Shown here one piece after another: positions 27,842 to 38,701 of a stretch of DNA of 64,000 bases. Positions within the stretch are counted from its first letter, which is position 1, and each line of letters starts with the position of its first letter. A model generated the notes under the pieces. That model saw only the letters and a list, made by a program, of their open reading frames with translations. It was not told the origin of the DNA and made no database searches. Source of the stretch: Vibrio sp. JC009 (GTDB lineage: Bacteria > Pseudomonadota > Gammaproteobacteria > Enterobacterales > Vibrionaceae); the NCBI RefSeq assembly GCF_029016485.1, contig NZ_CP092106.1, forward strand, positions 682,001 through 746,000. The letters are read 5' to 3'. Position numbers and translations under genes: made by a program.

Positions 27842-28262
27842 ATACCCGGCTGTGGTGCTATTGTTGACCGGCTTCAGAAAGGGCGATTTGTTAAATTTTT
27901 CGCATTTCTGAATTAGGAAAATGTAAAGGTTAATAGCTACAGTTTATGGGTGTATCTAGTGCTTTTAAGCGCCTGATTTGAACAATTGTGCGACAGTTCA
28001 AAGTTATTACTATTTATTACAGAAGTTGATGCTATATTAAGAAAAATAAAGCATTAATGGCTAAGTTGAGCATGGCAAGCGGCTCTGTAAAAATGCTAAA
28101 CTGTCAGCTCTGGAAAGCCTCCAGCTAACATAAGTGAAGGCTAATATTTAATAGGATGTTGCGATTTTGGCTCACCGAAAGCCAAGACCGGACACACATT
28201 GTCGTGTCTAAAAACTACGCAATCATAAGAATCTTTTTCCCGATAAAATAGTGCAAGTGCGT
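27842..28262 (+). other. Long leader/promoter region of the nqr operon
   Basis: A 421 bp AT-rich stretch with no open frame of note. TATATT at 28033-28038 may be a -10 element, but I see no convincing -35. Small stems occur (CTGGA/TCCAG at 28110-28124, and GGCT...AGCC near 28170). A long untranslated leader for nqrA is plausible. Confidence 0.45.
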
Positions 28263-29603
28263 ATGATTACAATAAAGAAGGGCTTAGATCTTCCGATCTC
28301 GGGAGCTCCTGCCCAGGTGATTAATGACGGTAAAACCGTCAAAAAAGTCGCCTTGCTTGGCGAAGAGTACGTTGGCATGCGACCTACCATGCATGTTCGC
28401 GTTGATGATGAAGTGAAAAAAGGTCAGGTTCTTTTTGCTGATAAGAAGAATCCTGGTGTGGTATTCACTTCTCCTGCAAGTGGTAAAGTTATCGAAATTA
28501 ATCGTGGCGCAAAACGTGTCCTTCAGTCTGTTGTGATTGAAGTGGCAGGTGATGAGCAGATCACTTTCGATAGCTTCGATGCTAAAGCCATCGCTGAACT
28601 TGACCGTGAAACGGTTAAGAAGCAGCTGATTGACTCTGGTGTCTGGACTGCTTTGCGTACTCGTCCGTTTAGCAAGGTTCCGGCTGTTGACTCATCAACT
28701 CAGGCGATTTTTGTTACTGCAATGGATACCAATCCATTGGCGGCTGATCCTGAAGTTATTATCAATGAGCAGCAGGAAGCTTTTGTAGCGGGTCTTGATC
28801 TGCTATCCACTCTGACTGACGGTAAGGTTTACGTTTGTAAAGGTGAGCACAGCTTACCAAAGAGCGAAAAGCCTAATGTTGAAGAGCATATGTTCGACGG
28901 ACCGCACCCAGCGGGCCTTGTTGGTACTCATATGCATCACCTGTACCCGGTAAGCATGGAACATGTTGCCTGGGGCATCAACTATCAGGACGTTATCGCG
29001 TTCGGTAAGTTGTTCCTGACAGGTGAAATCTACACAGACCGTGTTATTTCTCTTGCGGGTCCTGTCGTTACCACCCCTCGTCTGGTACGTACTCAGCTTG
29101 GTGCATGCACCGATGATATCCTTGATGGTGAGCTGATGCCGGGCGAAGTTCGTGCTATCTCAGGAAGCGTTCTTTCCGGTACCAAAGCTTCTGGTCCTCA
29201 CGCTTACCTTGGCCGTTATCACCAGCAGGTTTCCGTATTGCGCGAAGGTCGCGATAAAGAACTGTTTGGCTGGGCGATGCCGGGTAAAAACAAATTCTCT
29301 GTAACTAAGTCTTTCCTTTCTCATCTGTTCAAAGGCCAGCTGTTTAATATGACAACGGCTCTGAACGGTGGTGAGCGTGCCATGGTTCCAATCGGCAACT
29401 TTGAAAAAGTACTGCCTCTTGATATGGAAGCGACGCCACTGCTACGTGACCTGTGTGCACGCGATGTGGATAGTGCTCAGCGTCTTGGCTGTCTTGAGCT
29501 GGACGAAGAAGATTTAGCATTGTGTACCTATGTATGCCCGGGCAAGTCTGAATACGGAGTAATGCTTCGTGAATGCCTGGAAATCATTGAGAAGGAAGGG
29601 TAA
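28263..29603 (+). CDS. nqrA: Na+-translocating NADH:quinone reductase subunit A
   Basis: NqrA is the peripheral, quinone-associated subunit of Na+-NQR, the vibrio respiratory sodium pump. The N-terminus [12 protein letters not shown] and the blocks [33 protein letters not shown] and [13 protein letters not shown] are family signatures. The frame is open from a GTG at 28251, but the ATG at 28263 matches the known N-terminus; it has no clear Shine-Dalgarno sequence. 446 residues. nqrB follows after 3 bp. Confidence 0.97.
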   Translation: MITIKKGLDLPISGAPAQVINDGKTVKKVALLGEEYVGMRPTMHVRVDDEVKKGQVLFADKKNPGVVFTSPASGKVIEINRGAKRVLQSVVIEVAGDEQITFDSFDAKAIAELDRETVKKQLIDSGVWTALRTRPFSKVPAVDSSTQAIFVTAMDTNPLAADPEVIINEQQEAFVAGLDLLSTLTDGKVYVCKGEHSLPKSEKPNVEEHMFDGPHPAGLVGTHMHHLYPVSMEHVAWGINYQDVIAFGKLFLTGEIYTDRVISLAGPVVTTPRLVRTQLGACTDDILDGELMPGEVRAISGSVLSGTKASGPHAYLGRYHQQVSVLREGRDKELFGWAMPGKNKFSVTKSFLSHLFKGQLFNMTTALNGGERAMVPIGNFEKVLPLDMEATPLLRDLCARDVDSAQRLGCLELDEEDLALCTYVCPGKSEYGVMLRECLEIIEKEG

Positions 29604-29606
29604 TCC

Positions 29607-30851
29607 ATGCTTAAAAAGTTATTTGAGGACTTAGAGCCGCATTTTGAATCCGGCGGTAAGTGGGAGAAGTGGTATCCGCTTTTCGAAGCGACTGCGACCC
29701 TTTTCTACACTCCGGGTACAGTAACGCCGCGCAGCTCTCACGTTCGTGACAGTGTCGACCTGAAACGTATCATGATCATGGTATGGTTTGCGGTATTCCC
29801 GGCTATGTTCTGGGGTATGTACAACTCAGGTCATCAGGCAATTATTGCTCTGAACCATATGTATGAAGGTGCTCAGCTTGCTGAAGTGATTGCAGGCAAC
29901 TGGCACTACTGGCTGACAGAGGCGATCTGTGGAAGCTTAACCACAGAAGGTGCCGGCTGGCTCACCATGATGTTCCTGGGCGCAACTTACTTCCTGCCAA
30001 TCTATGCCGTAGTGTTTGCAGTGGGTGGTTTCTGGGAGGTCCTGTTCTGTATCGTTCGCAAGCACGAAGTTAACGAAGGTTTCTTTGTTACTTCTATCCT
30101 GTTTGCTCTGATTGTTCCGCCAACGCTGCCACTTTGGCAGGCTGCACTGGGTATCACTTTCGGTGTGGTAGTCGCTAAAGAGATCTTTGGTGGTACTGGC
30201 CGTAACTTCCTTAACCCGGCACTGGCTGGTCGTGCATTCCTGTTCTTCGCATACCCTGCGCAGATTTCAGGTGATGTGGTATGGATTGCTGCTGACGGCT
30301 TCTCTGGTGCAACGGCGCTTAGCCAGTGGGCACAGGGCGGTATGGGCGCAATCATGCACAACGTGACTGGCGAAACTATCACCTGGATGGATGCTTTCCT
30401 TGGTAATATCCCAGGTTCAATCGGTGAAGTTTCAACGCTTGCTCTTATGATTGGTGCGGCAATGATCGTCTACATGGGCATTGCATCATGGCGTATTATC
30501 GCTGGTGTCATGATCGGTATGATCGCAACATCCTTCCTGTTCAACATTATCGGCTCTGACACTAACCCAATGTTTGCTATGCCTTGGCACTGGCACCTGG
30601 TTCTGGGTGGTTTTGCATTCGGCATGTTCTTTATGGCGACAGACCCGGTATCAGCTTCATTTACTGAGAAAGGTAAGTGGGCATACGGTGCGTTAATCGG
30701 TGTTATGTGTGTACTTGTTCGAGTAGTTAACCCGGCTTACCCAGAGGGTATGATGCTGGCGATTCTGTTCGCTAACCTGTTTGCACCACTGTTCGATTAC
30801 TACGTAGTTGAGAAAAACGTTAAGCGGAGGCAAGCGCGCTATGGCAAGTAA
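29607..30851 (+). CDS. nqrB: Na+-translocating NADH:quinone reductase subunit B
   Basis: An integral membrane subunit (414 residues, about ten helices) forming much of the sodium path. It carries covalent FMN on the threonine of SGAT, here Thr236 in [12 protein letters not shown], matching the known site. It also has conserved [17 protein letters not shown] (partly involved in riboflavin/quinone binding). It overlaps nqrC by 11 bp. Confidence 0.97.
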   Translation: MLKKLFEDLEPHFESGGKWEKWYPLFEATATLFYTPGTVTPRSSHVRDSVDLKRIMIMVWFAVFPAMFWGMYNSGHQAIIALNHMYEGAQLAEVIAGNWHYWLTEAICGSLTTEGAGWLTMMFLGATYFLPIYAVVFAVGGFWEVLFCIVRKHEVNEGFFVTSILFALIVPPTLPLWQAALGITFGVVVAKEIFGGTGRNFLNPALAGRAFLFFAYPAQISGDVVWIAADGFSGATALSQWAQGGMGAIMHNVTGETITWMDAFLGNIPGSIGEVSTLALMIGAAMIVYMGIASWRIIAGVMIGMIATSFLFNIIGSDTNPMFAMPWHWHLVLGGFAFGMFFMATDPVSASFTEKGKWAYGALIGVMCVLVRVVNPAYPEGMMLAILFANLFAPLFDYYVVEKNVKRRQARYGK

Positions 30852-31611
30852 TAACGATAGCATTAAGAAAACGCTGACTGTCGTTATCGCGGTAAGTTTA
30901 GTGTGCTCGATTGTAGTATCTGCTGCAGCGGTATTCTTACGTGATAAACAACAGGCAAATGCGGTTCTGGATAAGCAGAAAAACATCGTTGCGGTTGCGG
31001 GTCTTGAAGGCAAAGAAGGCACGGTTCCTGAGCTGTTTGCCCAGTACATTGAGCCTCGTATTGTTGATTTTGCAACGGGTGAGTTCATTGAAGGCGATGC
31101 GGCTGCTTACAACCAGCGCAACGCGGCTAAAGATCCTAAGCAGTCAGTGAAACTGAGCGGTGATCAGGATCTGGCTAAGATTCTTCGTCGTGCAAACCAG
31201 GGTCTGGTTTATCTGGTTAAAGAAGGCAATGACGTTTCTAAGGTTATCCTTCCTGTTCACGGTAACGGTCTGTGGTCAATGATGTACGCTTTTGTTGCGG
31301 TTGAGACTGACGGCAACACAGTGGCGGGTATCACTTACTACGAGCAGGGTGAAACTCCCGGACTTGGTGGTGAGATTGAAAACCCACGCTGGCGTGCACA
31401 GTTTGTTGGCAAGAAACTGTTTGATGAAAACAACAAGCCGGCAATCAGAATCGTTAAGGGCGGTGCTCAGCCTGGAGATATCCATGGTGTAGACGGCCTG
31501 TCTGGTGCAACTCTGACCGCAAATGGCGTTCAGGGTACATTCGACTTCTGGTTAGGCGAAATGGGCTTTGGTCCGTTCCTGGCTAAAGTGCGTGATGGAG
31601 GACTGAAATAA
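30841..31611 (+). CDS. nqrC: Na+-translocating NADH:quinone reductase subunit C
   Basis: A 256-residue subunit with one N-terminal membrane helix (about residues 10-32) and a periplasmic FMN domain. The second covalent FMN attaches to Thr224 in [15 protein letters not shown], one residue off V. cholerae Thr225. The start is the ATG at 30841 inside the end of nqrB; an upstream in-frame start at 30808 is less likely. The stop overlaps the nqrD start by one base. Confidence 0.97.
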   Translation: MASNNDSIKKTLTVVIAVSLVCSIVVSAAAVFLRDKQQANAVLDKQKNIVAVAGLEGKEGTVPELFAQYIEPRIVDFATGEFIEGDAAAYNQRNAAKDPKQSVKLSGDQDLAKILRRANQGLVYLVKEGNDVSKVILPVHGNGLWSMMYAFVAVETDGNTVAGITYYEQGETPGLGGEIENPRWRAQFVGKKLFDENNKPAIRIVKGGAQPGDIHGVDGLSGATLTANGVQGTFDFWLGEMGFGPFLAKVRDGGLK

Positions 31612-32246
31612 TGTCTGTAGATGTTAAAGAGATGAAAAGTCATCTGGTTACTCCAATCATGGACAACAACCCGATTGCCCTTCAGGTATTGGGTGTATGT
31701 TCTGCACTGGCGGTAACCACTAAGCTGGAAACAGCGTTTGTAATGACGCTGGCGGTTATCTTTGTAACGGCATTTTCCAACTTCTTCGTATCCCTGATCC
31801 GTAACCATATTCCTAACAGTGTGCGTATCATCATTCAGATGGCCATTATCGCATCACTGGTAATCGTGGTTGACCAGGTGCTTAAAGCGTATCTTTACGA
31901 TATCTCTAAGCAGCTGTCGGTATTCGTTGGTCTGATTATCACCAACTGTATCGTAATGGGTCGTGCAGAAGCTTACGCAATGAAGTCTGAACCACTACCG
32001 TCTCTTATCGATGGTATCGGTAACGGTCTGGGTTACGGCTTTGTTCTGATTACTGTTGGTTTCTTCCGTGAGCTGTTTGGTTCTGGCAAGCTGTTTGGTA
32101 TGGAGGTTTTCCCTCTTGTATCAGAAGGCGGCTGGTATCAGCCAAACGGTATGATGCTTCTGGCACCATCAGCGTTCTTCCTGATTGGTTTTATGATTTG
32201 GGTTATCCGTATCATCAAGCCAGAGCAGATCGAAGCGAAGGAGTAA
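31611..32246 (+). CDS. nqrD: Na+-translocating NADH:quinone reductase subunit D
   Basis: An integral membrane subunit of 211 residues with about six helices, of the NqrD/RnfE family. The half-helix segments contain the cysteine of [14 protein letters not shown] and of [13 protein letters not shown], which hold the intramembrane Fe-S centre together with NqrE. It is coupled to nqrC by a one-base overlap. Confidence 0.97.
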   Translation: MSVDVKEMKSHLVTPIMDNNPIALQVLGVCSALAVTTKLETAFVMTLAVIFVTAFSNFFVSLIRNHIPNSVRIIIQMAIIASLVIVVDQVLKAYLYDISKQLSVFVGLIITNCIVMGRAEAYAMKSEPLPSLIDGIGNGLGYGFVLITVGFFRELFGSGKLFGMEVFPLVSEGGWYQPNGMMLLAPSAFFLIGFMIWVIRIIKPEQIEAKE

Positions 32247-32251
32247 TCTGA

Positions 32252-32848
32252 ATGGAACATTATATTAGCTTGCTTGTTCGTTCGATTTTTATCGAGAACT
32301 TAGCACTATCATTCTTCTTAGGTATGTGTACATTCCTTGCGGTATCTAAGAAAGTTAAAACCTCTTTTGGTCTGGGTGTCGCGGTAATCGTAGTACTGAC
32401 AATTGCAGTACCTGTGAACAACGTGCTTTACAACCTGATCCTGAAAGATAGTGCATTGGTTGAAGGTGTGGACTTAAGCTTCCTTAACTTCATTACCTTT
32501 ATCGGTGTTATTGCCGCATTGGTACAGATTCTGGAAATGGTCCTGGACCGCTTCTTCCCGCCTCTGTACAACGCACTGGGTATCTTCCTGCCGCTAATCA
32601 CAGTTAACTGTGCGATTTTCGGTGGCGTATCCTTTATGGTTCAGCGTGACTACAACTTCGCAGAATCTGTAGTATACGGTCTGGGTTCAGGTATTGGCTG
32701 GATGCTGGCGATTGTTGCTCTTGCGGGTATCCGTGAGAAGATGAAGTACTCTGATGTACCTCCTGGCCTTCGTGGTCTGGGCATCACCTTCATTACGACA
32801 GGTCTTATGGCGTTAGGCTTTATGTCTTTCTCTGGTGTTCAACTGTAA
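32252..32848 (+). CDS. nqrE: Na+-translocating NADH:quinone reductase subunit E
   Basis: A membrane subunit of 198 residues, related to NqrD in inverted topology and to RnfA. It supplies the other two cysteines of the intramembrane Fe-S centre ([15 protein letters not shown] and [15 protein letters not shown]). It begins 5 bp after nqrD. Confidence 0.97.
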   Translation: MEHYISLLVRSIFIENLALSFFLGMCTFLAVSKKVKTSFGLGVAVIVVLTIAVPVNNVLYNLILKDSALVEGVDLSFLNFITFIGVIAALVQILEMVLDRFFPPLYNALGIFLPLITVNCAIFGGVSFMVQRDYNFAESVVYGLGSGIGWMLAIVALAGIREKMKYSDVPPGLRGLGITFITTGLMALGFMSFSGVQL

Positions 32849-32883
32849 GTCGGGTAAACGACACAATAAATAAGGAATAGTTA

Positions 32884-34110
32884 ATGGAAAGCATTATCCT
32901 TGGTGTAGTGATGTTTACCGTGATTGTACTGGCACTGGTTTTAATCATTCTTATGGCTAAATCCAAGCTGGTACCATCGGGTGACGTTACAATTACCGTA
33001 AATGGCGATCCAGAGAAAAGCTTTGTGACTTCTCCTGGTGATAAGCTGCTTGGTGCGATGGCTGGTAACGGTATCTTCGTATCATCTGCTTGTGGTGGCG
33101 GTGGCTCATGTGGTCAGTGCCGTGTGAAGGTGAAATCTGGTGGCGGTGATATCCTGCCGACAGAGCTTGACCACATCACTAAAGGTGAAGCGCGTGAAGG
33201 TGAGCGTCTGGCGTGTCAGGTTGCTGTGAAATCTGACATGGATATCGAGCTGCCTGAAGAGATCTTCGGTGTTAAGAAGTGGGAATGTGAAGTTCTTTCT
33301 AACGACAACGAAGCAACCTTCATCAAAGAGCTGGTGCTTAAGATCCCTGAGGGTGAAGAAGTACCGTTCCGTGCGGGTGGTTATATCCAGATTGAAGCTG
33401 AGCCTCATCACATCAAATACTCTGACTTTGATGTGCCTGATGAGTACCGCGAAGACTGGGATAAGTTTGATCTGTTCCGTTATGAGTCTATCGTGAAAGA
33501 GCACTCAATCCGTGCTTACTCAATGGCTTCATACCCGGATGAGAAGGGTCTTATCAAGCTGAACGTTCGTATTGCCACTCCGCCGCCAAATGCGCCGGAT
33601 GCGCCTCCGGGCGTGATGTCTTCTTACATCTGGTCACTTAAGGCTGGTGATAAGTGTACGATTTCTGGTCCGTTTGGTGAGTTCTTCGCTAAAGAGACGG
33701 ATAACGAGATGGTATTTATCGGTGGTGGTGCAGGTATGGCGCCTATGCGTTCGCATATCTTTGACCAGCTGCTGCGTCTTAAGTCTAAGCGTAAGATGTC
33801 TTACTGGTACGGTGCACGTTCTAAGCGTGAAATGTTCTACATTGAAGATTTCGATAAGCTGCAGGCTGAGAACGATAACTTCGTTTGGCACTGTGCGCTG
33901 TCTGATCCTCTTCCAGAGGACAACTGGGACGGCTACACCGGCTTTATCCACAATGTAATTTATGAGAACTATCTGAAGGATCATGAAGCGCCTGAAGATT
34001 GTGAATACTACATGTGTGGTCCTCCAATGATGAACGCAGCCGTTATCGGTATGCTGAAGGATCTTGGTGTTGAGGATGAGAACATCCTGCTTGATGACTT
34101 CGGTGGTTAA
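32884..34110 (+). CDS. nqrF: Na+-translocating NADH:quinone reductase subunit F
   Basis: The NADH-oxidising subunit: one N-terminal membrane helix (residues about 3-25), a 2Fe-2S ferredoxin domain with Cys70, Cys76, Cys79 and Cys111 ([13 protein letters not shown]...LACQV), an FAD domain with RAYSMASYP, and an NADH domain ending in [18 protein letters not shown]. Its 408 residues are normal. Electrons pass from NADH via FAD and 2Fe-2S to the FMNs and riboflavin in NqrB/C. A terminator follows. Confidence 0.98.
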   Translation: MESIILGVVMFTVIVLALVLIILMAKSKLVPSGDVTITVNGDPEKSFVTSPGDKLLGAMAGNGIFVSSACGGGGSCGQCRVKVKSGGGDILPTELDHITKGEAREGERLACQVAVKSDMDIELPEEIFGVKKWECEVLSNDNEATFIKELVLKIPEGEEVPFRAGGYIQIEAEPHHIKYSDFDVPDEYREDWDKFDLFRYESIVKEHSIRAYSMASYPDEKGLIKLNVRIATPPPNAPDAPPGVMSSYIWSLKAGDKCTISGPFGEFFAKETDNEMVFIGGGAGMAPMRSHIFDQLLRLKSKRKMSYWYGARSKREMFYIEDFDKLQAENDNFVWHCALSDPLPEDNWDGYTGFIHNVIYENYLKDHEAPEDCEYYMCGPPMMNAAVIGMLKDLGVEDENILLDDFGG

Positions 34111-34140
34111 TTAGTTTTTACGACTGATGCGAAATTTAAT

Positions 34141-34174
34141 GGCTGACCTCTTTGGGTCAGCCATTTGTTTTTTA
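34141..34174 (+). terminator. Terminator of the nqr operon
   Basis: GGCTGACC, loop TCTTT, GGGTCAGCC, then ATTTGTTTTTTAT. It lies 30 bp after nqrF, so apbE is likely to have reduced or separate transcription. Confidence 0.88.
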
Positions 34175-34190
34175 TATACTATCTGCGCAT

Positions 34191-34302
34191 TGGAAATAGA
34201 TATGGGTATGGTTGCGCAAAACGCTCGGGCCATCCATGGGCGCTCAAACTTCGCCGTCCCTGGCGAAGTATGTTTGCTCCACCATACCCACATCTATTTC
34301 CA
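34191..34302. repeat. Structured two-hairpin palindromic element, copy B
   Basis: Outer stem TGGAAATAGAT...GGGTATGGT / ACCATACCC...ATCTATTTCCA. Inner hairpins: CGCTCG/TGGGCG (with a wobble pair), and ACTTCGCC/GGCGAAGT with loop GTCCCT. The unpaired GCAAAACGCTC and TTTGCTCCACCA match copy A (10375-10486), while nearly every stem base differs yet still pairs. It stands between the nqr terminator and apbE, ending 30 bp before the apbE start. Confidence 0.8.
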
Positions 34303-34332
34303 TTCAACCTTTGGGCGAACAAAATCAGGAGC

Positions 34333-35373
34333 ATGGCAGTGAAGCCAATTTCTACCTATTTCATGCAATTCAAAACAGTAGTTGCAATTTTATGTTCAAT
34401 TCTGGTGCTTAGCGCATGCAGCGAAAGCCGCCAGCAGATCCACCTTTCAGGCCCGACGATGGGCACGACTTATAACATCAAGTATTTTGCCGGGGATAAA
34501 ACGCCTGCATCGGAAGCCTTGCAGAAGGTGATTGATGAAAAACTTGAGCTGGTGAATGACCAGATGTCAACTTACCGCAAAAGTTCTGAGCTAAGCCGCT
34601 TTAATCAATACAAGGGTTCGGAGCCGTTTGAGGTTTCAAAGGAGACGGCCTATGTGACTCAGGAAGCGGTTAGGCTGAATAAGCTAACCCTTGGTGCTCT
34701 GGATGTGACCGTTGGTCCTCTGGTTAACCTGTGGGGCTTTGGACCGGAAGCGCGTCCTGAAGTTGTGCCAACGGATGAAGAGCTGGCGGCACGCCGTGCA
34801 ATTGTGGGGATTGAGCACCTGACGGTAACGGAAAACTCTTTGGCAAAATCTATTCCGGATCTTTATGTAGACTTGTCTACGATTGCTAAGGGCTGGGGTG
34901 TGGATGTGATTGCTGACTATCTGGAGTCACAGGGCATTATTGATTATATGGTCGAGATCGGCGGCGAGATTCGCCTGAAGGGCGTAAACAGCGAAAAGGT
35001 AAAATGGCGTATTGCGATTGAAAAGCCTGATGTTAATGAGCGCGCTATTCAGGAAATCATTGAGCCTGGTGATATGGCTATTGCGACCTCGGGTGATTAC
35101 CGCAACTACTTTGAGCGTGATGGTATCCGTTACTCCCATATCATTGAGCCAAAAACCGGTAAGCCTATCAGCCATAAAGTTGTTTCTGTTACGGCGCTTC
35201 ATCCATCCTGTATGACGGCTGACGGTCTTGCAACCGGCCTGATGGTGCTTGGTGAAGAAACGGGAATAAAAGTCGCTAACGAAAATAACATTCCAGTCTT
35301 TATGGTAGTTAAAACTAAAGAAGGCTTTAAGGAAGTGTATTCTGATGCGTTTTCTAAGTTTCTGAACAAATAA
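34333..35373 (+). CDS. apbE: FAD:protein FMN transferase (lipoprotein)
   Basis: ApbE transfers FMN from FAD onto the SGAT threonines of NqrB and NqrC, so it matures the complex encoded just upstream. The signal peptide ends in lipobox LSAC. The catalytic domain shows GPTMGTTYNIKY, the flavin-binding DVTVGPLVNLWGFGP, DLSTIAKGWGVD and a later SHIIEPKTGKPI, with the Mg-binding ALHPSCMTADGLAT. The frame opens at 34165 through the repeat, but the ATG at 34333 after CAGGAGC gives a normal 346-residue lipoprotein. Confidence 0.94.
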   Translation: MAVKPISTYFMQFKTVVAILCSILVLSACSESRQQIHLSGPTMGTTYNIKYFAGDKTPASEALQKVIDEKLELVNDQMSTYRKSSELSRFNQYKGSEPFEVSKETAYVTQEAVRLNKLTLGALDVTVGPLVNLWGFGPEARPEVVPTDEELAARRAIVGIEHLTVTENSLAKSIPDLYVDLSTIAKGWGVDVIADYLESQGIIDYMVEIGGEIRLKGVNSEKVKWRIAIEKPDVNERAIQEIIEPGDMAIATSGDYRNYFERDGIRYSHIIEPKTGKPISHKVVSVTALHPSCMTADGLATGLMVLGEETGIKVANENNIPVFMVVKTKEGFKEVYSDAFSKFLNK

Positions 35374-35404
35374 GTTATATCTGCTGAGATTGGTATTACA
35401 CATT

Positions 35405-35424
35405 GGCAGCCATATTTGGCTGCC
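35405..35424 (+). terminator. Hairpin after apbE
   Basis: GGCAGCC-ATATTT-GGCTGCC, 31 bp after the stop, followed by a weakly T-rich tail. GATTGGTATTA sits at 35389-35399 just before it. Confidence 0.65.
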
Positions 35425-35777
35425 TCTCATCTTGTTGCTTTCCCTTAATTGAAAAACAATTCCTCTTCCGTCTTACGCTACGAACTTCCGCTTTGCACTC
35501 TAATATTGGCTCATTATTGGTTTTGCGGCTCATTTTAATTGTGTTGTATATTTTTAGTGAATAAGTTTGCTTTAGTGCAAAAGCATAACCAATAGATCAA
35601 AATAGCAACAGAATGCGTGCCCCTATCACACTATTTGCCTATTCTGTTTACTGATTGGACCACTTTTGGTATCCATTAATCTAATCCACCTGTTTCTTTT
35701 CTGGCTTAGATTATTAGCTGGAATGCATTATTAAAATAAGGGTGAAAACAATCGGTGTCCTTTGGGTTGGGGAAATT
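35425..35777 (+). other. Intergenic region between apbE and the chemoreceptor; no nqrM found
   Basis: About 350 bp with high AT content and no open frame with gene-like features. In vibrios the Cys-rich Nqr assembly gene nqrM (DUF539) normally follows apbE; I looked for a small membrane protein with a CGGLG/CDCDxPC-like pattern on the plus strand and saw none. The promoter of the chemoreceptor gene should be here but was not assigned. Confidence 0.5.
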
Positions 35778-37394
35778 ATGCGGCTTGGCTTAAATCTGAA
35801 AATCAGTCATAGAATTGTACTTATGGCTTTGTCGGCAATTGTAGGATTTGTTCTATTTTTTGCTTATCAACAATACCTTGTTAACCAGACAGAAAAAAAT
35901 GTTCTGTTGCTACAGGATGAATATACACCGGTTCTGGAGCTGTTAAATTCAGCCAGGGAAGGGGTTACCGATATTGAGCGTAATCTTGAAGGTGCCGTTA
36001 CTACCGCAGAAGAAGAGTTCATTGATGAAGCGAAGTCAGAGGTAGAGCGGGTAGAGGCAGTTTTGCGTGAAATTGAGTCTAAAGGTACTAAGTTAGGCTT
36101 ATCTCAACAGTTAATTCCCCTGTTTAAGAGTTATACCGACAACAAGTTTTTCGTGGCAACGTCGCTTTTGCAGGATGATTATGATTTTGAAGTGCTCGGA
36201 GAGCGCTCTCAGCAAGCAAACAGTACCCTTTATTCTCTGGAAGAAGAAATTGATAAGTGCGTGGAAGTTGTCCATCAGGGCTCGGCGGACATTGTTACTC
36301 ACCTGCTAAAGACTAATGAAGACAGCCGGGTTATCGGATTGACCATGGGAGCGATTTTAGTGGCTCTGATGATGATATCCGGATACTTGCTCAAGTTAAG
36401 TATTCTTAAGTCGGTGAAGCGTGTTACCCGCTCTATGAGGGATATTGTTGAAGGTGAGGGCGATCTGACCAGACGTGTTAGCTATGAGGGCCGTGATGAA
36501 CTTGCAGAGCTGGTGCATTGGTTTAATGAGTTTATCGCTAAAATGCATACCAGTATTTCTTCAACTCAGGAAACGATTGCCACCCTTGAGTGTGTTTCTG
36601 TAAAACTTGCCGAAACCAGCCAGAGCAGTACCAGTCTGATCCAGTCTCAGGAATCAGCGATGAAATCCGTATCCGGTTCGATACAGGATCTTACCAGCAG
36701 TGTTGAAGCCGTTGCAGATAATGCCGCCACCGCTTCCTCACAAGCCTCCCATGCCAACGATGCGGCTCAGTTAAGTACTGATGTCGTATACAACACCGTG
36801 GGTTCAATCGAAGAGCTGGCTCAGCATGTCAATGATTCAGCCAATATGGTGAATGAATTTGAAGCACTTGCCAATGATGCCGGAGAGATTCTGGGAACCA
36901 TCAGCAGCATAGCTGATCAGACAAACCTTCTTGCTTTGAATGCTGCTATAGAAGCCGCCCGGGCCGGTGAGCAAGGGCGTGGATTTGCAGTTGTGGCCGA
37001 TGAAGTGAGGGCGTTAGCTTCAAGAACACAGGCTTCTACCTCCGAGATACAAAGAGTGCTTGAGGAAATTCAGAAGGGCGCAACGGCTGTTGTTAAAGCG
37101 ATGAACTCAGGTCAGGGCGCAGCTTCAGTGACTGTCGATGAGTCAGGTAAGGCCGGACAGTCTCTACGGGAGATTACCGAGAAGGTGGAAAGCATCCTTG
37201 CTCTGAACAGGCAGATAGCGGAAGCGACCGATGAACAGAGAAGTACTTACCATACGATGTCTGCATATATTCAGAATGTGGATGAAGTATCTGTGTCCGT
37301 CAGAGATGGGGCGATGGAGATCTATCAGGTAAGTGAAGAGATTCAGAAGGTAACTAAGAATCTGACCGGGGTTCTTGGGCAGTACAAAGTATAG
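35778..37394 (+). CDS. Methyl-accepting chemotaxis protein
   Basis: A 538-residue chemoreceptor. A short cytoplasmic start leads into the first membrane helix (about residues 12-32). A mostly helical periplasmic domain of ~150 residues of unknown ligand follows, then a second helix (about 195-217), a HAMP domain ([22 protein letters not shown] region) and the signalling hairpin with [19 protein letters not shown] and [15 protein letters not shown]. No C-terminal CheR pentapeptide (it ends LGQYKV). The ATG at 35778 behind GGGGAAAT is preferred over a GTG at 35742. It heads a porin and a PstS-like gene. Confidence 0.93.
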   Translation: MRLGLNLKISHRIVLMALSAIVGFVLFFAYQQYLVNQTEKNVLLLQDEYTPVLELLNSAREGVTDIERNLEGAVTTAEEEFIDEAKSEVERVEAVLREIESKGTKLGLSQQLIPLFKSYTDNKFFVATSLLQDDYDFEVLGERSQQANSTLYSLEEEIDKCVEVVHQGSADIVTHLLKTNEDSRVIGLTMGAILVALMMISGYLLKLSILKSVKRVTRSMRDIVEGEGDLTRRVSYEGRDELAELVHWFNEFIAKMHTSISSTQETIATLECVSVKLAETSQSSTSLIQSQESAMKSVSGSIQDLTSSVEAVADNAATASSQASHANDAAQLSTDVVYNTVGSIEELAQHVNDSANMVNEFEALANDAGEILGTISSIADQTNLLALNAAIEAARAGEQGRGFAVVADEVRALASRTQASTSEIQRVLEEIQKGATAVVKAMNSGQGAASVTVDESGKAGQSLREITEKVESILALNRQIAEATDEQRSTYHTMSAYIQNVDEVSVSVRDGAMEIYQVSEEIQKVTKNLTGVLGQYKV

Positions 37395-37500
37395 GAGCAG
37401 GAGTTAAGAGCTTAGAGAATAGCTCTCCGGTTAATTAGCAGTGTTGGAAGGTTGAAAGCGGTGCTTCAGGTAGCGCGTAAAATAATAATTAGAGGTAAGA

Positions 37501-38691
37501 ATGATAATAAAAAACTATGTTGCCCCGGCGTTGATGTTGGCTTCAGGGCTGGCAGTGGCTGGTGATTCTGTTGATGAGCGTATCGCCAATCTGGAAAATG
37601 AGATTCAGATGCTGAAGAGTCAGTCTTCAGAAAGCATTCTGGATCGGGTAAGTGTGAACGGTTTTTTCAGTGCGGGAATGACCCGATCTGATAATGATGT
37701 TGGTTATGCAGGTACTGAAAGCAGCTATGAATTTGAATCTCTGAGCCTGCTGGGTCTTCAGGCTGAGTTTGCTGCGGGAGAGGAAACCAGCGTTATCACT
37801 CAGTTGATCGCTCGTGGAAGCGATGATTTTGACCCTGAGTTTGAATGGGCCTATATCAGGCATACCTTTGACAACTATGTTACGGCCAGAGCAGGTAAAC
37901 TGCGCGTGCCTTTGTACATGTATTCAGACTATTTAGATGTCGGCTATTCCCAACCCTGGGTAAGGCCACCAGAAGAGGTTTACGGTACGGTGCCGTTTAA
38001 TGCTTATCTGGGTGTGGATCTTGCCTATGATGTTGAGTTTGACGATTCAACTCTCTCTTTGCAGGCGTTTGGAGGGCGAGCAGAAGAGTCGGGGATCGAG
38101 TTTGACTCTGTATATGGTGCCAGTGCCAGCTGGAGTTATGAAGAGTGGCTGCTTCGTGGTGTTTACGGTTATACAGAGATTACGGTTTCAGACAGCAGCA
38201 ATCCGGTGGGTTCAGTTATCGAAGATGGTTCGAAATCGAATTTCTATGGCCTGGGGCTTAGCTATGATGATGGAGAGCTGCTGTTTGTCAGTGAGCTGAC
38301 AAGGGTGAAAGTAGACGGGCAATACTCTGATACCGACTCTGGTTATGCAACCTTAGGTTATCGTTTTGGTCAGTGGATGCCATATATAAGCTACGCCAGG
38401 ATGGAAACGACAGATAATGAGGAACGGGTAGGAGAGACAGTTTCCGTAAATGGAATAACAATACCGACTTCATTGCTGGCTGATGCTGAGCACGACGCGT
38501 ACTCTGTCGGTGTCCGTTATGAGCTGAGTTCCAGTATTGCGATAAAGGCGGATGCCACACTGATTGATAATTTCAATGGAACAACCGGGATTATTAACAA
38601 TAGCTTGCCTGCAAGAAATATCAGTTCGTCTTTACAACCGGAAGAGGATAGCTCAGTGGTTTATGCTGTCCGGTTAGACTGTGTATTCTAA
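37501..38691 (+). CDS. Putative coiled-coil outer-membrane porin
   Basis: A 396-residue protein with a signal peptide (cleavage near GLAVAGDS), then a short coiled coil (ERIANLENEIQMLKSQSSE) and an all-beta region of alternating hydrophobic strands ending VYAVRLDCVF with a C-terminal Phe. That is the plan of phosphate-selective-type or OprO/P-like trimeric porins. The ARAGKLRVPLYMYSDYLDVGYSQPW segment resembles porin constriction-loop regions. The substrate cannot be told; the PstS-like neighbour hints at an oxyanion but this is weak. An unusual Cys lies three residues from the end. Confidence 0.75.
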   Translation: MIIKNYVAPALMLASGLAVAGDSVDERIANLENEIQMLKSQSSESILDRVSVNGFFSAGMTRSDNDVGYAGTESSYEFESLSLLGLQAEFAAGEETSVITQLIARGSDDFDPEFEWAYIRHTFDNYVTARAGKLRVPLYMYSDYLDVGYSQPWVRPPEEVYGTVPFNAYLGVDLAYDVEFDDSTLSLQAFGGRAEESGIEFDSVYGASASWSYEEWLLRGVYGYTEITVSDSSNPVGSVIEDGSKSNFYGLGLSYDDGELLFVSELTRVKVDGQYSDTDSGYATLGYRFGQWMPYISYARMETTDNEERVGETVSVNGITIPTSLLADAEHDAYSVGVRYELSSSIAIKADATLIDNFNGTTGIINNSLPARNISSSLQPEEDSSVVYAVRLDCVF

Positions 38692-38701
38692 GGAGTGGAA
38701 C

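Noticed and set aside
28110..28190. Riboswitch in the nqr leader
   Set aside because: Only short stems; no conserved core of a riboswitch class was recognised.
34127..34342. Small open frame across the nqr terminator and repeat
   Set aside because: It runs through a terminator and a structured repeat, and shows no family features; apbE starts inside its end.
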